Source of the DNA: Nibribacter koreensis
Lineage (GTDB): Bacteria; Bacteroidota; Bacteroidia; Cytophagales; Hymenobacteraceae
NCBI RefSeq assembly: GCF_039541795.1
Contig: NZ_BAABGX010000002.1
Location: 186,001-250,000, forward strand
DNA: 64,000 bases
Direction: 5' to 3'
A program made the translations under genes and the position numbers. How positions within the stretch are numbered: position 1 is the first letter of the stretch; each line of letters opens with the position of its first letter. Positions 25,399-33,235 of this stretch are shown here, piece after piece. Under the pieces are notes generated by a model that saw only the letters and a list, made by a program, of their open reading frames with translations, was not told the DNA's origin and ran no database searches.

Positions 25399-25744
25399 GT
25401 CATCCTGAAAGGACCTTGTGGGCAAGCCAGCTAGGCGTTTTACTGAGCGCAATTGCTCTCCTTTTGAAGATTATTCAATCGAGTGTTTAGCAACGTAGTT
25501 CCCCGTTGTTGGCATTACTAATCAACTAGCCGATTGCCGGTAGTGTTAACTTATTCGCAAAAGACTGTTATAATGAAAAGAGAGGCAGTCTTGCTTGTTG
25601 GTGCTAACTCTAATAAGGGAGAAAGGAGGCAATGCGCAGGAGAAAAGGCGATGCTTGGCCTATGCATTGGGAAACCTTGTTTAGGTATAATAGCACTTAA
25701 TCAAACGTCTATTTAGCTTACCCACAAGGTCCTTTCAGGATGAC
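25399..25744. mobile_element. MITE-like element 1 with terminal inverted repeats
   Basis: A 346-bp non-coding segment bounded by perfect 24-bp inverted ends: GTCATCCTGAAAGGACCTTG at 25399 and its complement ending at 25744. Inside, weaker pairing continues for about 30 more bases (GGCGTTTTACTGAGCGCAAT against the right side). No transposase frame is present. The same ends bound the element at 31995-32250. A clear target-site duplication was not visible. Confidence 0.72.
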
Positions 25745-25768
25745 AATGAAAGAAACAAGTCGTATTTC

Positions 25769-25804
25769 GTTTTTGACCTACTTTCCAGAAAACAAGCTAA
25801 AAAC
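25769..25804. repeat. Dispersed palindrome, copy 10
   Basis: GTTTTTGACCTACTTTCCA, then GAAAACAAGCTAAAAAC, with reversed loop orientation. It sits between MITE-like element 1 and the CACT microsatellite, three repeat types within 140 bases. Confidence 0.78.
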
Positions 25805-25806
25805 GG

Positions 25807-25884
25807 CACTCACTCACTCACTCACTCACTCACTCACTCACTCACTCACTCACTCACTCACTCACTCACTCACTCACTCACTCA
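25807..25884. repeat. CACT tetranucleotide microsatellite, about 19.5 units
   Basis: An uninterrupted 78-bp run of CACT. On the minus strand its first TGA is the stop codon of the gene at 25882-26142, so the repeat begins inside the stop codon and extends downstream. Such long pure repeats are prone to slippage. Length changes would not alter the coding frame but would change the 3' untranslated region. Confidence 0.97.
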
Positions 25885-26142
25885 GTTACGGGAGACTTTG
25901 CCTTTGGCTTCCCAGTGACTGCTTTTGACGGTGAGACCATCTGCTTCTAAAATCAACCGCCGTACGTAGCGCTCGCCTTGGATGCTACCGTCTGGGTTGC
26001 GCTTGCCTATGAAGAGCGTTTTGGCGTGGCCGTTACTGTCGGTGATGATGGTCAAATCCTTGCCTGAAAAACTGTCCTGCACGGTGGCGTTGGGCTCCAG
26101 TACTTTGTTGAGTTTGGCTTCCAGCTTAGGATTCAGGGGCAT
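25882..26142 (-). CDS. Small hypothetical protein
   Basis: An 86-residue cytoplasmic-looking protein with a beta-rich middle (DLTIITDSNGHAKTLFIGKR, then RYVRRLILEADG) and no signal peptide. No domain recognised. It is 12 bases downstream of another small gene on the same strand, and both follow the 26370-26819 gene, suggesting a small operon. Its stop codon is provided by the CACT microsatellite. Codon use is like that of its neighbours, which supports a real gene. Confidence 0.68.
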   Translation of the reverse strand: MPLNPKLEAKLNKVLEPNATVQDSFSGKDLTIITDSNGHAKTLFIGKRNPDGSIQGERYVRRLILEADGLTVKSSHWEAKGKVSRN

Positions 26143-26154
26143 AGACAGGGCAGT

Positions 26155-26346
26155 TTACTGCTCGATGTAGGATTGCAGAATGGCAAGCGCCTCGGTCTCA
26201 TCGGCCTCTACCACTTCATCTATCACGGTCTGTATTTCTGGCTCTGACCAACGCGCGTCTTCGGCGGCCTTCACAAAAACGCCTAAGGCCACAAAACGGC
26301 CGCCTTCCAGAGGGAGAATCGCTTTAACTTTCTTGCGGATGTTCAT
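26155..26346 (-). CDS. Small hypothetical protein
   Basis: A 63-residue protein starting MNIRKKVKAILPLEGGRF, acidic in its second half (EVVEADETEALAIL). No signal peptide or known domain. It is separated by 23 bases from the stop of the gene upstream, a gap largely filled by palindrome copy 11, and by 12 bases from the next small gene. The presence of a start codon and tight spacing argue that it is expressed; function unknown. Confidence 0.62.
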   Translation of the reverse strand: MNIRKKVKAILPLEGGRFVALGVFVKAAEDARWSEPEIQTVIDEVVEADETEALAILQSYIEQ

Positions 26347-26360
26347 GGAATTGTCTGTTC

Positions 26361-26395
26361 GTTTTTGGCCTATTTTCCTGAAAACAGGCCAGAAG
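26361..26395. repeat. Dispersed palindrome, copy 11, forming a gene's stop codon
   Basis: GTTTTTGGCCTATTTTCCTG, then AAAACAGGCCAGAAG. Read on the minus strand it encodes the final residues (about GLFSGK) and the TAG stop of the 26370-26819 gene, so the element is part of the coding sequence. Confidence 0.88.
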
Positions 26396-26819
26396 TAGAG
26401 CTCAAGCCTTTCATTTCCTGCACCCAGTTCACGGCCTCGGTCATGGTCTGGAAGTATTCCACCTCTGCTTGTATTTGAGGACGTATTTTGGCAATCATGC
26501 TACTGATAGCCATCTGGTTGAAAATGTCATCTGAGACCACAATGGCAAACTTCTGTACGCCCAATAGTTGAAACTGCGGAAACCAAGTAGCCACCGTCCA
26601 TTCCTGATCTGCCTGCCGGATGACCTTCATGTCTTTGGTGTCCAGAATCCAGAAGAGAAGACCGGCTTGCCTAGAGGTTTTAAGCGCCTCTAGCATGCCT
26701 TCTTGGTACACGTCACTAGACACAAAGCCACGCCAATGAAGCGTCAGGCTTCTTCGGGCGTCATTGGTATCTATGGCGTATGTAGCTAGTGGTTCTTCCA
26801 TTTGGACTTCAAGCGTCAT
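26370..26819 (-). CDS. STAS/SpoIIAA-like domain protein, C-terminus encoded by a palindrome copy
   Basis: A 149-residue soluble protein with alternating strands and helices (RSLTLHWRGFVSSDVYQEGML, LLFWILDTKDMKVI, KFAIVVSDDIFNQMA) resembling SpoIIAA/STAS-like proteins common in Hymenobacteraceae; function unknown. The last few residues and the TAG stop come from palindrome copy 11, so the original C-terminus may have been different. It heads a row of three small genes. Confidence 0.75.
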   Translation of the reverse strand: MTLEVQMEEPLATYAIDTNDARRSLTLHWRGFVSSDVYQEGMLEALKTSRQAGLLFWILDTKDMKVIRQADQEWTVATWFPQFQLLGVQKFAIVVSDDIFNQMAISSMIAKIRPQIQAEVEYFQTMTEAVNWVQEMKGLSSTSGLFSGK

Positions 26820-26953
26820 TCAGTTTCTACCAGAACAGGCGAAACGGACTTCCTCACCCCCTATTACCTATTTGCAGGTTTATAGTTTTGTAAGGAAACA
26901 ATAAACTAATTGAACTCTACTTACAAGTATAACAATCTTAGGCTATATGCACA

Positions 26954-26984
26954 AGAAAGCCCCGCTTTAAGGGCGGGGCTTTCT
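26954..26984 (-). terminator. tex: Hairpin downstream of tex
   Basis: AGAAAGCCCCGC pairs with GCGGGGCTTTCT around TTTAAGG, five bases beyond the tex stop. The longest T-run is on the plus-strand side (TGTTTTTAT), so it may work in both directions. Confidence 0.7.
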
Positions 26985-26988
26985 GTTT

Positions 26989-29244
26989 TTATCTGAACAT
27001 GTTCTTGAGTTTGCTCAATTTGGTGGCCATATCTTCCTCTTCTGCCGGTTCCTCTTTACGGGCGGCGGCTCTAGGTTTTCCGGCTCCACCACTGGCTGGG
27101 CGGGCGGCCTGCGGATCTGCTTTCATGGAGAGGGCAATGCGCTTGCGGCTCACCTCTACCTCCAGCACCGTCACGTCCACGCGCTGGCCAACTTTTACTA
27201 CTTCATGCGGGTTGCTCACGAAGCGGTCTGACAGGTGGCTCACGTGTACCAGTCCGTCCTGGTGCACCCCAATGTCCACGAATGCGCCAAACGCGGTGAT
27301 ATTGGTGATAATGCCTGGTAGTTTCATGCCCTGGCGCAGGTCTTTCATCTCGTTCACGCCTTCTGTGAAGCTGAACGCCTCATAGCTCTCACGCGGGTCA
27401 CGGCCCGGTTTGGATAGCTCGCTTAAAATGTCTTGTAAGGTTGGCAAACCTACCGTGTCTGAGACGTATTTCTTCAAGTCAATCTGTTTGCGGAGTTCGG
27501 CGTTCTTCAACAAATCCTCCACGGTAGCGCCCAGGTCCTTGGCCATTTGCTCTACCAAGGCGTAACGCTCTGGGTGCACGGCGCTGCCGTCTAGTGGATG
27601 TTTTCCACCCCGTATGCGCAAGAAACCAGCGGCTTGCTCAAAGGCTTTGTCTCCCAAGCGGGCTACTTTGCGGAGTTCGTTGCGGGTCTTGAACGGCCCG
27701 TTCTGGTTGCGGTAGTCCACTATGTTCTGGGCCAACTGCGGTCCCAAGCCAGACACGTACGTCAAGAGTTGCTTGCTGGCGGTGTTCACTTCCACGCCCA
27801 CAGCATTCACGCAACTCATCACTACGTCATCCAGGCTATGCTTTAAAGCGTTCTGGTCCACGTCATGCTGGTACTGGCCTACGCCAATAGACTTCGGGTC
27901 TAGTTTTACCAATTCAGCCAAAGGGTCCATGAGGCGGCGACCGATGGAAACCGCGCCACGCACGGTGATGTCCTGCTCTGGGAATTCTTCACGGGCTACG
28001 TCAGAAGCCGAGTAGATGGAGGCACCGCTTTCGTTTACCATCACCACGGCAATTTCTTTGGGCAAGCCCAGTTTCTGCACGAAGGTCTCGGTCTCGCGGC
28101 TGGCGGTTCCGTTACCTATGGCAATGGCTTCAATCTGGTACTTGGCGCACATGGCCATGACCTGATGGCCGGCCGTGGTGGCTTGTCCGGCGCCGTTGTG
28201 CGGGAAGATGGCCTCATAATGCAACAGCTTGCCTTGCTCATCCAGGGCTACCACTTTACAACCGGTTCTAAAACCGGGGTCAATGGCCAAAACGCGTTTC
28301 TGGCCCAAAGGCGCAGACAAAAGCATGGGACGCAAGTTATCTGCGAATACCCGGATGGCTTCTTCATCGGCGCGTTTCTTAGAAGACATGCGCACTTCGG
28401 TTTCCATGCTCAGGCGTAGCATGCGCTTGTAGCTTTCTCTTATGGCTAGTTTCACCTGCTCAGCGGCGGCGTTGTGGCCTTTCACAAACTGGTCTTCCAG
28501 AATGTTGATGGCCGCTTCTTCCTCGGGTTGGGCGTCCAGCATGAGGACCATTTCCTTCTCGCCGCGGCGCATGGCCAGGATGCGGTGGCTGGGGGCTTTC
28601 TCAATGGGTTCGTCCCACTCAAAGTAGTCTTTGAATTTCTGGCCTTCTTCTTCCTTGCCTGGTACTACGCGTGCTTTGAACACACCCTTCTTCTCAAATA
28701 AAGTTCTGATGTTGGCGCGGGCCTCTGGATTCTCGTTCACCCATTCTGCAATGATGTCACGAGCACCGGCCAAGGCTTCCTCCGTAGATTTTACTTCTTT
28801 CTCTTCGCTTACAAAACCGGCGGCCTCTGCGGTTACGTCCACGTTGGCTTGCTCAAACAAGGTAAGGGCCAGCGGCTCCAGGCCTTTCTCACGGGCAATG
28901 GTGGCGCGGGTGCGGCGCTTGGGTTTGTACGGCAGGTAAATATCTTCCAGCACGGCCATGGTGTCGGCGGCCAGGACCTGGGCTTCTAGTTCTGGGGTGA
29001 GTTTCTCCTGGTCTCTTAAGGACTTGAGGATGCTTTCGCGGCGCTTGTCCAGTTCTCTTAACTGCTCTATGCGGTCCCGGATGGAGGCAATGGCCACTTC
29101 GTCCAAACTACCGGTCACCTCCTTGCGGTAACGGGCCACGAAGGGAACCGTGGCACCCTCATCCAACAGCTGAACCGTGGCTTCTACCTGGCGCTCACTC
29201 ACTTGCAGCTCAGCCGCAATCTTCTTGAAATGGATTTCTGACAT
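26989..29244 (-). CDS. tex: Tex family RNA-binding protein (transcription accessory protein)
   Basis: A 751-residue cytoplasmic protein covering the full Tex architecture: an N-terminal helical region (VPFVARYRKEVTGSLDE), a YqgF-like RNase H fold (VLAIDPGFRTGCKVVALDEQ), helix-hairpin-helix (YVSGLGPQLAQNIVDYR), and a C-terminal S1 RNA-binding domain (GIITNITAFGAFVDIGVHQDGLVH). The tail is charged and low-complexity. Tex binds nucleic acid and affects transcription and translation, but its exact job is unsettled. A -7 element TATCTTTG (read on the minus strand) is at 29305-29312. Confidence 0.96.
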   Translation of the reverse strand: MSEIHFKKIAAELQVSERQVEATVQLLDEGATVPFVARYRKEVTGSLDEVAIASIRDRIEQLRELDKRRESILKSLRDQEKLTPELEAQVLAADTMAVLEDIYLPYKPKRRTRATIAREKGLEPLALTLFEQANVDVTAEAAGFVSEEKEVKSTEEALAGARDIIAEWVNENPEARANIRTLFEKKGVFKARVVPGKEEEGQKFKDYFEWDEPIEKAPSHRILAMRRGEKEMVLMLDAQPEEEAAINILEDQFVKGHNAAAEQVKLAIRESYKRMLRLSMETEVRMSSKKRADEEAIRVFADNLRPMLLSAPLGQKRVLAIDPGFRTGCKVVALDEQGKLLHYEAIFPHNGAGQATTAGHQVMAMCAKYQIEAIAIGNGTASRETETFVQKLGLPKEIAVVMVNESGASIYSASDVAREEFPEQDITVRGAVSIGRRLMDPLAELVKLDPKSIGVGQYQHDVDQNALKHSLDDVVMSCVNAVGVEVNTASKQLLTYVSGLGPQLAQNIVDYRNQNGPFKTRNELRKVARLGDKAFEQAAGFLRIRGGKHPLDGSAVHPERYALVEQMAKDLGATVEDLLKNAELRKQIDLKKYVSDTVGLPTLQDILSELSKPGRDPRESYEAFSFTEGVNEMKDLRQGMKLPGIITNITAFGAFVDIGVHQDGLVHVSHLSDRFVSNPHEVVKVGQRVDVTVLEVEVSRKRIALSMKADPQAARPASGGAGKPRAAARKEEPAEEEDMATKLSKLKNMFR

Positions 29245-29304
29245 GGGGAATACAAATGATTCAAAAACTCAATAAAGCAGGCATTTTGCGTGCTTCACAG
29301 ACTT

Positions 29305-29312
29305 CAAAGATA
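29305..29312 (-). promoter_or_regulatory. Candidate -7 element for tex
   Basis: Reads TATCTTTG on the minus strand, an exact match to the TAnnTTTG -7 element of Bacteroidota. A good -33 TTG at the usual spacing is not seen. It lies 61 bases upstream of the tex start. Confidence 0.5.
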
Positions 29313-29390
29313 AGGCTTAATAAGGACAAACCACAGCCTAAACGGGTCACAAATGAGGTAGTCTGACGCTTAAAAGTGGCTTGGTTTTTG

Positions 29391-29398
29391 TAACTTTG
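29391..29398 (+). promoter_or_regulatory. Candidate -7 element for the exported small protein gene
   Basis: TAACTTTG matches TAnnTTTG; it lies 93 bases upstream of the start at 29491. The -33 side is weak. It is divergent from the tex element at 29305-29312. Confidence 0.45.
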
Positions 29399-29490
29399 GC
29401 TTGTCTAAGACCGGAACTATTTAGCAGGCCTTCGGCTTTGCCTTGATACATAACCGCTTGTGTTTGAGACTTTTTAAACGACTTTACCTT

Positions 29491-29904
29491 ATGAAGAAAC
29501 TGTTTTTACTGGCCGCCTTAGTGGTAGCTTCTTATACTGCCTCGGCACAAACTGCAACCCCTACTACCCCAGAAGCCCGCGCCAAGGCCATGACCAGCTC
29601 TATGCGTCAGCATTTGGGATTGACCGGTGCCCAAGTGGTGAAGATTGAAGAAATCAATCTGCGTGCCATTCAGCAGATGGAGCAAGCCAAGAAAGACTTG
29701 AAAGGCGACCCTAGAAAGTTGAAGACCATGATGGACCAGATCAGCAGTACCCGCCTGATGGCCCTAAAAGAGCAGATGACGCAGCCGCAGTTCTTGAAAT
29801 ACCAGCAGCAGCGCGAAAAGAAAATGGGCATCTCTACCGAAGCCGGTGCCGCCCCCGGCGGTGCGCCTGGCATGAAGAACAGCGCCTACGACTATAGCAA
29901 CTAG
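29491..29904 (+). CDS. Small exported helical protein (Spy/DUF4890-like)
   Basis: A 137-residue protein from the ATG at 29491, fixed by the signal peptide MKKLFLLAALVVASYTASAQ. The mature part is helical and charged, with SMRQHLGLTGAQVVKIEEIN and QFLKYQQQREKKMG, resembling small periplasmic proteins of the Spy/LTxxQ type. A role in envelope stress or metal response is only a family-level suggestion. An upstream in-frame start at 29443 is unlikely since it would precede the signal peptide. It converges on the gene at 30057 with a shared bidirectional terminator. Confidence 0.8.
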   Translation: MKKLFLLAALVVASYTASAQTATPTTPEARAKAMTSSMRQHLGLTGAQVVKIEEINLRAIQQMEQAKKDLKGDPRKLKTMMDQISSTRLMALKEQMTQPQFLKYQQQREKKMGISTEAGAAPGGAPGMKNSAYDYSN

Positions 29905-29969
29905 TTAGACACAAGGATTAAGATATAAGACTCAAGACCTTGGGGTTTATATTTATTGATACTTAATTC

Positions 29970-30005
29970 GTTTTTGGCCTCTTTTGCCAGAAATAGCCTA
30001 AAAAC
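29970..30005. repeat. Dispersed palindrome, copy 12
   Basis: GTTTTTGGCCTCTTTTGCC, then AGAAATAGCCTAAAAAC, less perfect than most. On the minus strand it begins immediately after the terminator hairpin at 30005-30038, sharing its boundary base. Confidence 0.75.
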
Positions 30006-30038
30006 AGAAAAGCCCCGCTCAAGAGCGGGGCTTTTCTG
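30005..30038. terminator. Bidirectional terminator between convergent genes
   Basis: CAGAAAAGCCCCGCTC pairs perfectly with GAGCGGGGCTTTTCTG. A T-run follows on the plus strand (TTTTAT), and on the minus strand the palindrome's GTTTTT arm follows, so both transcripts can stop. Confidence 0.9.
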
Positions 30039-30056
30039 TTTTATCAAGGGATTGTG

Positions 30057-30611
30057 TTATATCATCTCTAGTAAACCAAGCACCAGGAACACTACCCCCA
30101 CAATGGCGACAATGGAGCCTAACAGACCAAGGTGCGGAAGAATACCAATCAAGACACCGGCCAGAATCAAAATCAGACCAATTTTGATGTAGCCGTTGAC
30201 AGCGTTGGCTTTCTTGCCGCTTTTGGCATCGCGCTTGATCTTAGAAGCCACTTTCATGAACTTCTTGTTAGCCGAGGCCGCCTCTACGGTTTTGTTCATG
30301 TCAACAGGGGCGGTTGCTGTTGCAGTAGCTACTGCAGACGTAGTCAATGGAGCCGTTCTGGTCACAGTTCTTGAAGCCACTGGCTTGGCTACGCTTGCCT
30401 CTAAAGGAAGCGGAGCTGGTGTTGACACGGGAGCGCTTGTAACAGGTGCTTCTACTTGCGCTACTGTGATTACTTTTTCTGAAGAAGCTGATTTAGTATA
30501 GGCAGGCTTAGAGGCTACGGTATGATCAAAGTATTGACCAGAGCTACAGCCTATCATGAACTGGCTAGCCACGCCGCAAACTAGCATTGAGAGTAAAGAT
30601 TTAATCTTCAT
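30057..30611 (-). CDS. Hypothetical lipoprotein with C-terminal membrane helices
   Basis: A 184-residue protein with lipobox FMIGC, then a long Ala/Thr/Pro/Val-rich low-complexity linker (APVSTPAPLPLEASVAKP), a basic stretch (KVASKIKRDAKSGKK), and two hydrophobic helices at the end (LILILAGVLIGILPHL and IVAIVGVVFLVLGLL). The layout resembles anchored envelope proteins of Bacteroidota. No function can be assigned. It converges on the gene at 29491 with a shared terminator. Confidence 0.75.
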   Translation of the reverse strand: MKIKSLLSMLVCGVASQFMIGCSSGQYFDHTVASKPAYTKSASSEKVITVAQVEAPVTSAPVSTPAPLPLEASVAKPVASRTVTRTAPLTTSAVATATATAPVDMNKTVEAASANKKFMKVASKIKRDAKSGKKANAVNGYIKIGLILILAGVLIGILPHLGLLGSIVAIVGVVFLVLGLLEMI

Positions 30612-30839
30612 AGTGAAAGGGATTAAGAATGTTGTGGTGCAAATTTAGCAGGATTACGTAGTCTTACGCAGATGCTGATGAATAAGTATTTAGATTCGCA
30701 GTTAGTACGTGAGCCCTAACGTCTGGTTGGGCCAATATGGTATAAATTATTTTGACGTTGAAGGATTTTCAGAATCAGCGCATCCAACTTTTAAACATCT
30801 GCTTCAATCTTCTTTTAAGTAACAAAACCCAAAACCTGC

Positions 30840-31901
30840 GTGCGCAAAATCATCCATATAGACATGGACGCCTTCTTCGCCTCTGTAGAGCAGCGCGATA
30901 ACCCTGCCCTGCGCGGAAAGCCTGTGGCAGTGGGTGGTACCAAGGCGCGGGGCGTAGTAGCGGCGGCCAGTTATGAGGCGCGGCAGTTTGGCGTGTATTC
31001 AGCCATGCCCAGTTCTATTGCGCTGCGAAAGTGTCCAACGCTCATCATGGTGCCCACTCGCTTTGAGGTCTATCAACAAGTCTCCAGACAGATACGCGAG
31101 GTCTTCCTGCGCTACACAGATCTGGTAGAACCACTTTCCCTAGATGAGGCCTATCTGGATGTGACGGAGAATAAGTTCGGGCTGAAGTCTGCCATGTACA
31201 TTGCCTTGCGCATAAAGCAGGAGATTTTGCAGGAGACCAGACTGACGGCTTCAGCAGGCGTGTCCTTTAATAAATTTCTGGCCAAGGTGGCATCGGGCAC
31301 CAATAAACCAGACGGCATCACGGTCATCATGCCAGATGAGGCTCAAGCCTTTGTAGAAGCCCTGCCCATTGAGAAGTTCTATGGAATTGGGGATGTGACT
31401 GCGGCTAAGATGAAACAGCTGGGCATCCATACTGGCGCCGACTTGAAAGCCCGATCGGAAGCAGATTTGCGCCGGCACTTCGGGAAATCAGGCACGTACT
31501 TTTACCAGATTGCCCGCGCCCAGGATGACCGTTTGGTAGAGCCCAATCGCATTAGAAAGAGCATTGGCTCTGAGCGCACCTTTGGCCAGGACCTGGAAAC
31601 CGAGGAAGAGATGCTGCCGGAGCTAAGACGCATTGCGGAAGAAGTGGCCTATGACCTGCACCGCCTGGAAGCCTCGGGCAAGACCGTCACGCTCAAGCTC
31701 AAGTACCATGACTTCACCTTGAACACCCGCAGCAAGACCTTCTTCTCCAACGTCCGCACCGAAGACGTCATTCTAGACATCGCTGCCGAACTGCTGCACT
31801 CCCCTGCATTCCCGGCCAAACCCATCAGGCTATTGGGTATTACCGTGTCTAACCTCAGCTACGGCCAACAGCAAAGCGGCCAGCTGTCGTTTCCTTTTTG
31901 A
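30840..31901 (+). CDS. dinB: DNA polymerase IV (Y-family)
   Basis: A 353-residue Y-family polymerase starting with GTG at 30840. Catalytic and finger motifs are present: IHIDMDAFFASVEQ near the start, SYEARQFGVYSAMPS, SLDEAYLDVTEN (the second acidic pair), GVSFNKFLAKVASG, and the helix-hairpin-helix KFYGIGDVTAAKMKQLGI, then the little-finger segment. It copies damaged DNA at the cost of fidelity. No LexA box was recognised upstream. The stop codon runs into a degenerate TTGTTGATTG-type repeat. Confidence 0.96.
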   Translation: MRKIIHIDMDAFFASVEQRDNPALRGKPVAVGGTKARGVVAAASYEARQFGVYSAMPSSIALRKCPTLIMVPTRFEVYQQVSRQIREVFLRYTDLVEPLSLDEAYLDVTENKFGLKSAMYIALRIKQEILQETRLTASAGVSFNKFLAKVASGTNKPDGITVIMPDEAQAFVEALPIEKFYGIGDVTAAKMKQLGIHTGADLKARSEADLRRHFGKSGTYFYQIARAQDDRLVEPNRIRKSIGSERTFGQDLETEEEMLPELRRIAEEVAYDLHRLEASGKTVTLKLKYHDFTLNTRSKTFFSNVRTEDVILDIAAELLHSPAFPAKPIRLLGITVSNLSYGQQQSGQLSFPF

Positions 31902-31956
31902 TTGTTGGTTGTTGATTGCTGGTTGCTAATTGTTAGTTGCTGATTGTTGGATGCTA
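31899..31956. repeat. Degenerate tandem repeat
   Basis: About five imperfect units around TTGTTGATTGCTGG begin at the dinB stop codon and run for nearly 60 bases. It is non-coding and probably arose by slippage. Confidence 0.65.
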
Positions 31957-31994
31957 GCTAGAAGGACTATCACATCAAAATCATCCTCCTCTTT

Positions 31995-32250
31995 GTCATC
32001 CTGAAAGGACCTTGTGGGCGAACTAGACAGGCGTTTGATTAAGTGCTATTACTTTCTCCTTTGTAGAGACCAGGCACTGCCTTGTCTCCCAAGCATTCCC
32101 ATCTTCTTCTCGATCTATCTTCTGATGTAAACACCCCCCTTCTGAGCTACGCTCGGTGCCTCAAATGTTCATTTGGGCAATTCACAAGAGGAGAAATCTG
32201 CGTTAAAATAAAGCCTCTGCAGCTTGCCTATAAGGTCCTTTCAGGATGAC
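31995..32250. mobile_element. MITE-like element 2 with the same terminal repeats
   Basis: A 256-bp non-coding segment. The left end GTCATCCTGAAAGGACCTTG at 31995 and the complementary end at 32250 match those of the element at 25399-25744; the right end differs by a base or two (ATAGGC against GTGGGC). Part of the subterminal sequence (GCGTTTGATTAAGTGCTATT) also matches element 1. No transposase is present. Confidence 0.72.
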
Positions 32251-32276
32251 AAAACAGGGATGCATCCTCATTTTCC

Positions 32277-32312
32277 GTTTTTTGCCTATTTTCACCAAAA
32301 CAAACCAAAAAC
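32277..32312. repeat. Dispersed palindrome, copy 13, just before a start codon
   Basis: GTTTTTTGCCTATTTTCACC, then AAAACAAACCAAAAAC. It ends three bases before the ATG at 32316, so it occupies the position where a ribosome-binding site would be. One arm has changed (AACC against the expected GGCC). Confidence 0.78.
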
Positions 32313-32315
32313 GCC

Positions 32316-33119
32316 ATGGAAGCCCACCCAGACTACATCGCCCAGAACAAACACGCTTGGAACCTGAGAACGGGGGTCCACAAAGACTCTGCGTTTTATG
32401 ATGTAGAAGCCTTTAAGCAGGGAAAGAGCAGTCTCAACCCGTTGGAATTAGAGGCGTTAGGCGATGTTACAGGCAAAAAGCTTCTGCATTTGCAATGTCA
32501 CTTTGGGCAGGACACGCTTTCCTGGGCCAGATTGGGCGCGAAGGCCACCGGGGTAGACTTGTCAGATGCGGCCATTGAATTGGCTCAGCAGTTAAACCAA
32601 GAACTGGGCTTAAACGCCGTATTTGTCTGCTGTAACATCTATGACCTGCCGCAACATTTGCAAGGGGAATATGACATTGTGTTCACCTCGTATGGCACCA
32701 TCGGTTGGCTTCCAGACTTAGACAAGTGGGCGGAGGTAGTTAACCATTTCTTGAAGCCCGGCGGCACGTTTTTCATAGCAGAGTTTCATCCGGCCATCTG
32801 GATGTTTGACAACAACTTCAGCTACATCCAATACCCTTACTTTAATACCGGCGGCCCCATCATTGAAGAATCAACTGGTACTTACACTGACCGTGATGCG
32901 CCCATCCAATACACAGAATATTCCTGGAACCACGCCTTGAGTGAAGTTCTGACGGCTTTGCTTAATCCAGGATTGCACTTGGTGGAGTTTAAAGAACTGC
33001 CCTACTCCTACTATAACTGCTTTGCCAATATGGAACAGGGTACAGACGGCTTTTGGCGCATTAAAGGCATGGACGAGAAACTACCCATGATGTATTCTTT
33101 GAAAATGGTGAAGCCTTAA
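32316..33119 (+). CDS. SAM-dependent methyltransferase
   Basis: A 267-residue class I methyltransferase. Motif I is LLHLQCHFGQDTLSWARLGA, motif II area GVDLSDAAIELAQQL, motif IV YDIVFTSYGTIGWL, and FLKPGGTFFIAEFHP is the post-motif region. This subfamily (class I SAM-dependent, UbiE/COQ5-like) is common in Cytophagales; the substrate is unknown. The ATG is directly preceded by palindrome copy 13, so no Shine-Dalgarno is available. A shared terminator follows. Confidence 0.88.
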   Translation: MEAHPDYIAQNKHAWNLRTGVHKDSAFYDVEAFKQGKSSLNPLELEALGDVTGKKLLHLQCHFGQDTLSWARLGAKATGVDLSDAAIELAQQLNQELGLNAVFVCCNIYDLPQHLQGEYDIVFTSYGTIGWLPDLDKWAEVVNHFLKPGGTFFIAEFHPAIWMFDNNFSYIQYPYFNTGGPIIEESTGTYTDRDAPIQYTEYSWNHALSEVLTALLNPGLHLVEFKELPYSYYNCFANMEQGTDGFWRIKGMDEKLPMMYSLKMVKP

Positions 33120-33174
33120 AATTCACTATAGCTTATGCGTTGTTAATGAATCAAACGCATTTTCCCTTTAAACA

Positions 33175-33211
33175 CGAAGGCCTTGCTTTAACCAGTAAAG
33201 CAGGGCCTTCG
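33175..33211. terminator. Bidirectional terminator between convergent genes
   Basis: CGAAGGCCTTGCTTTA pairs with TAAAGCAGGGCCTTCG (one wobble-type position), with T-rich sequence on both outer sides. Confidence 0.85.
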
Positions 33212-33235
33212 CGTTTGTAAAGCAATCTTAGCTAC

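Noticed and set aside
25740..25928. Plus-strand frame of 62 codons with repeated THSL
   Set aside because: It is the CACT microsatellite read in frame plus the back of the 25882 gene; no independent coding evidence.
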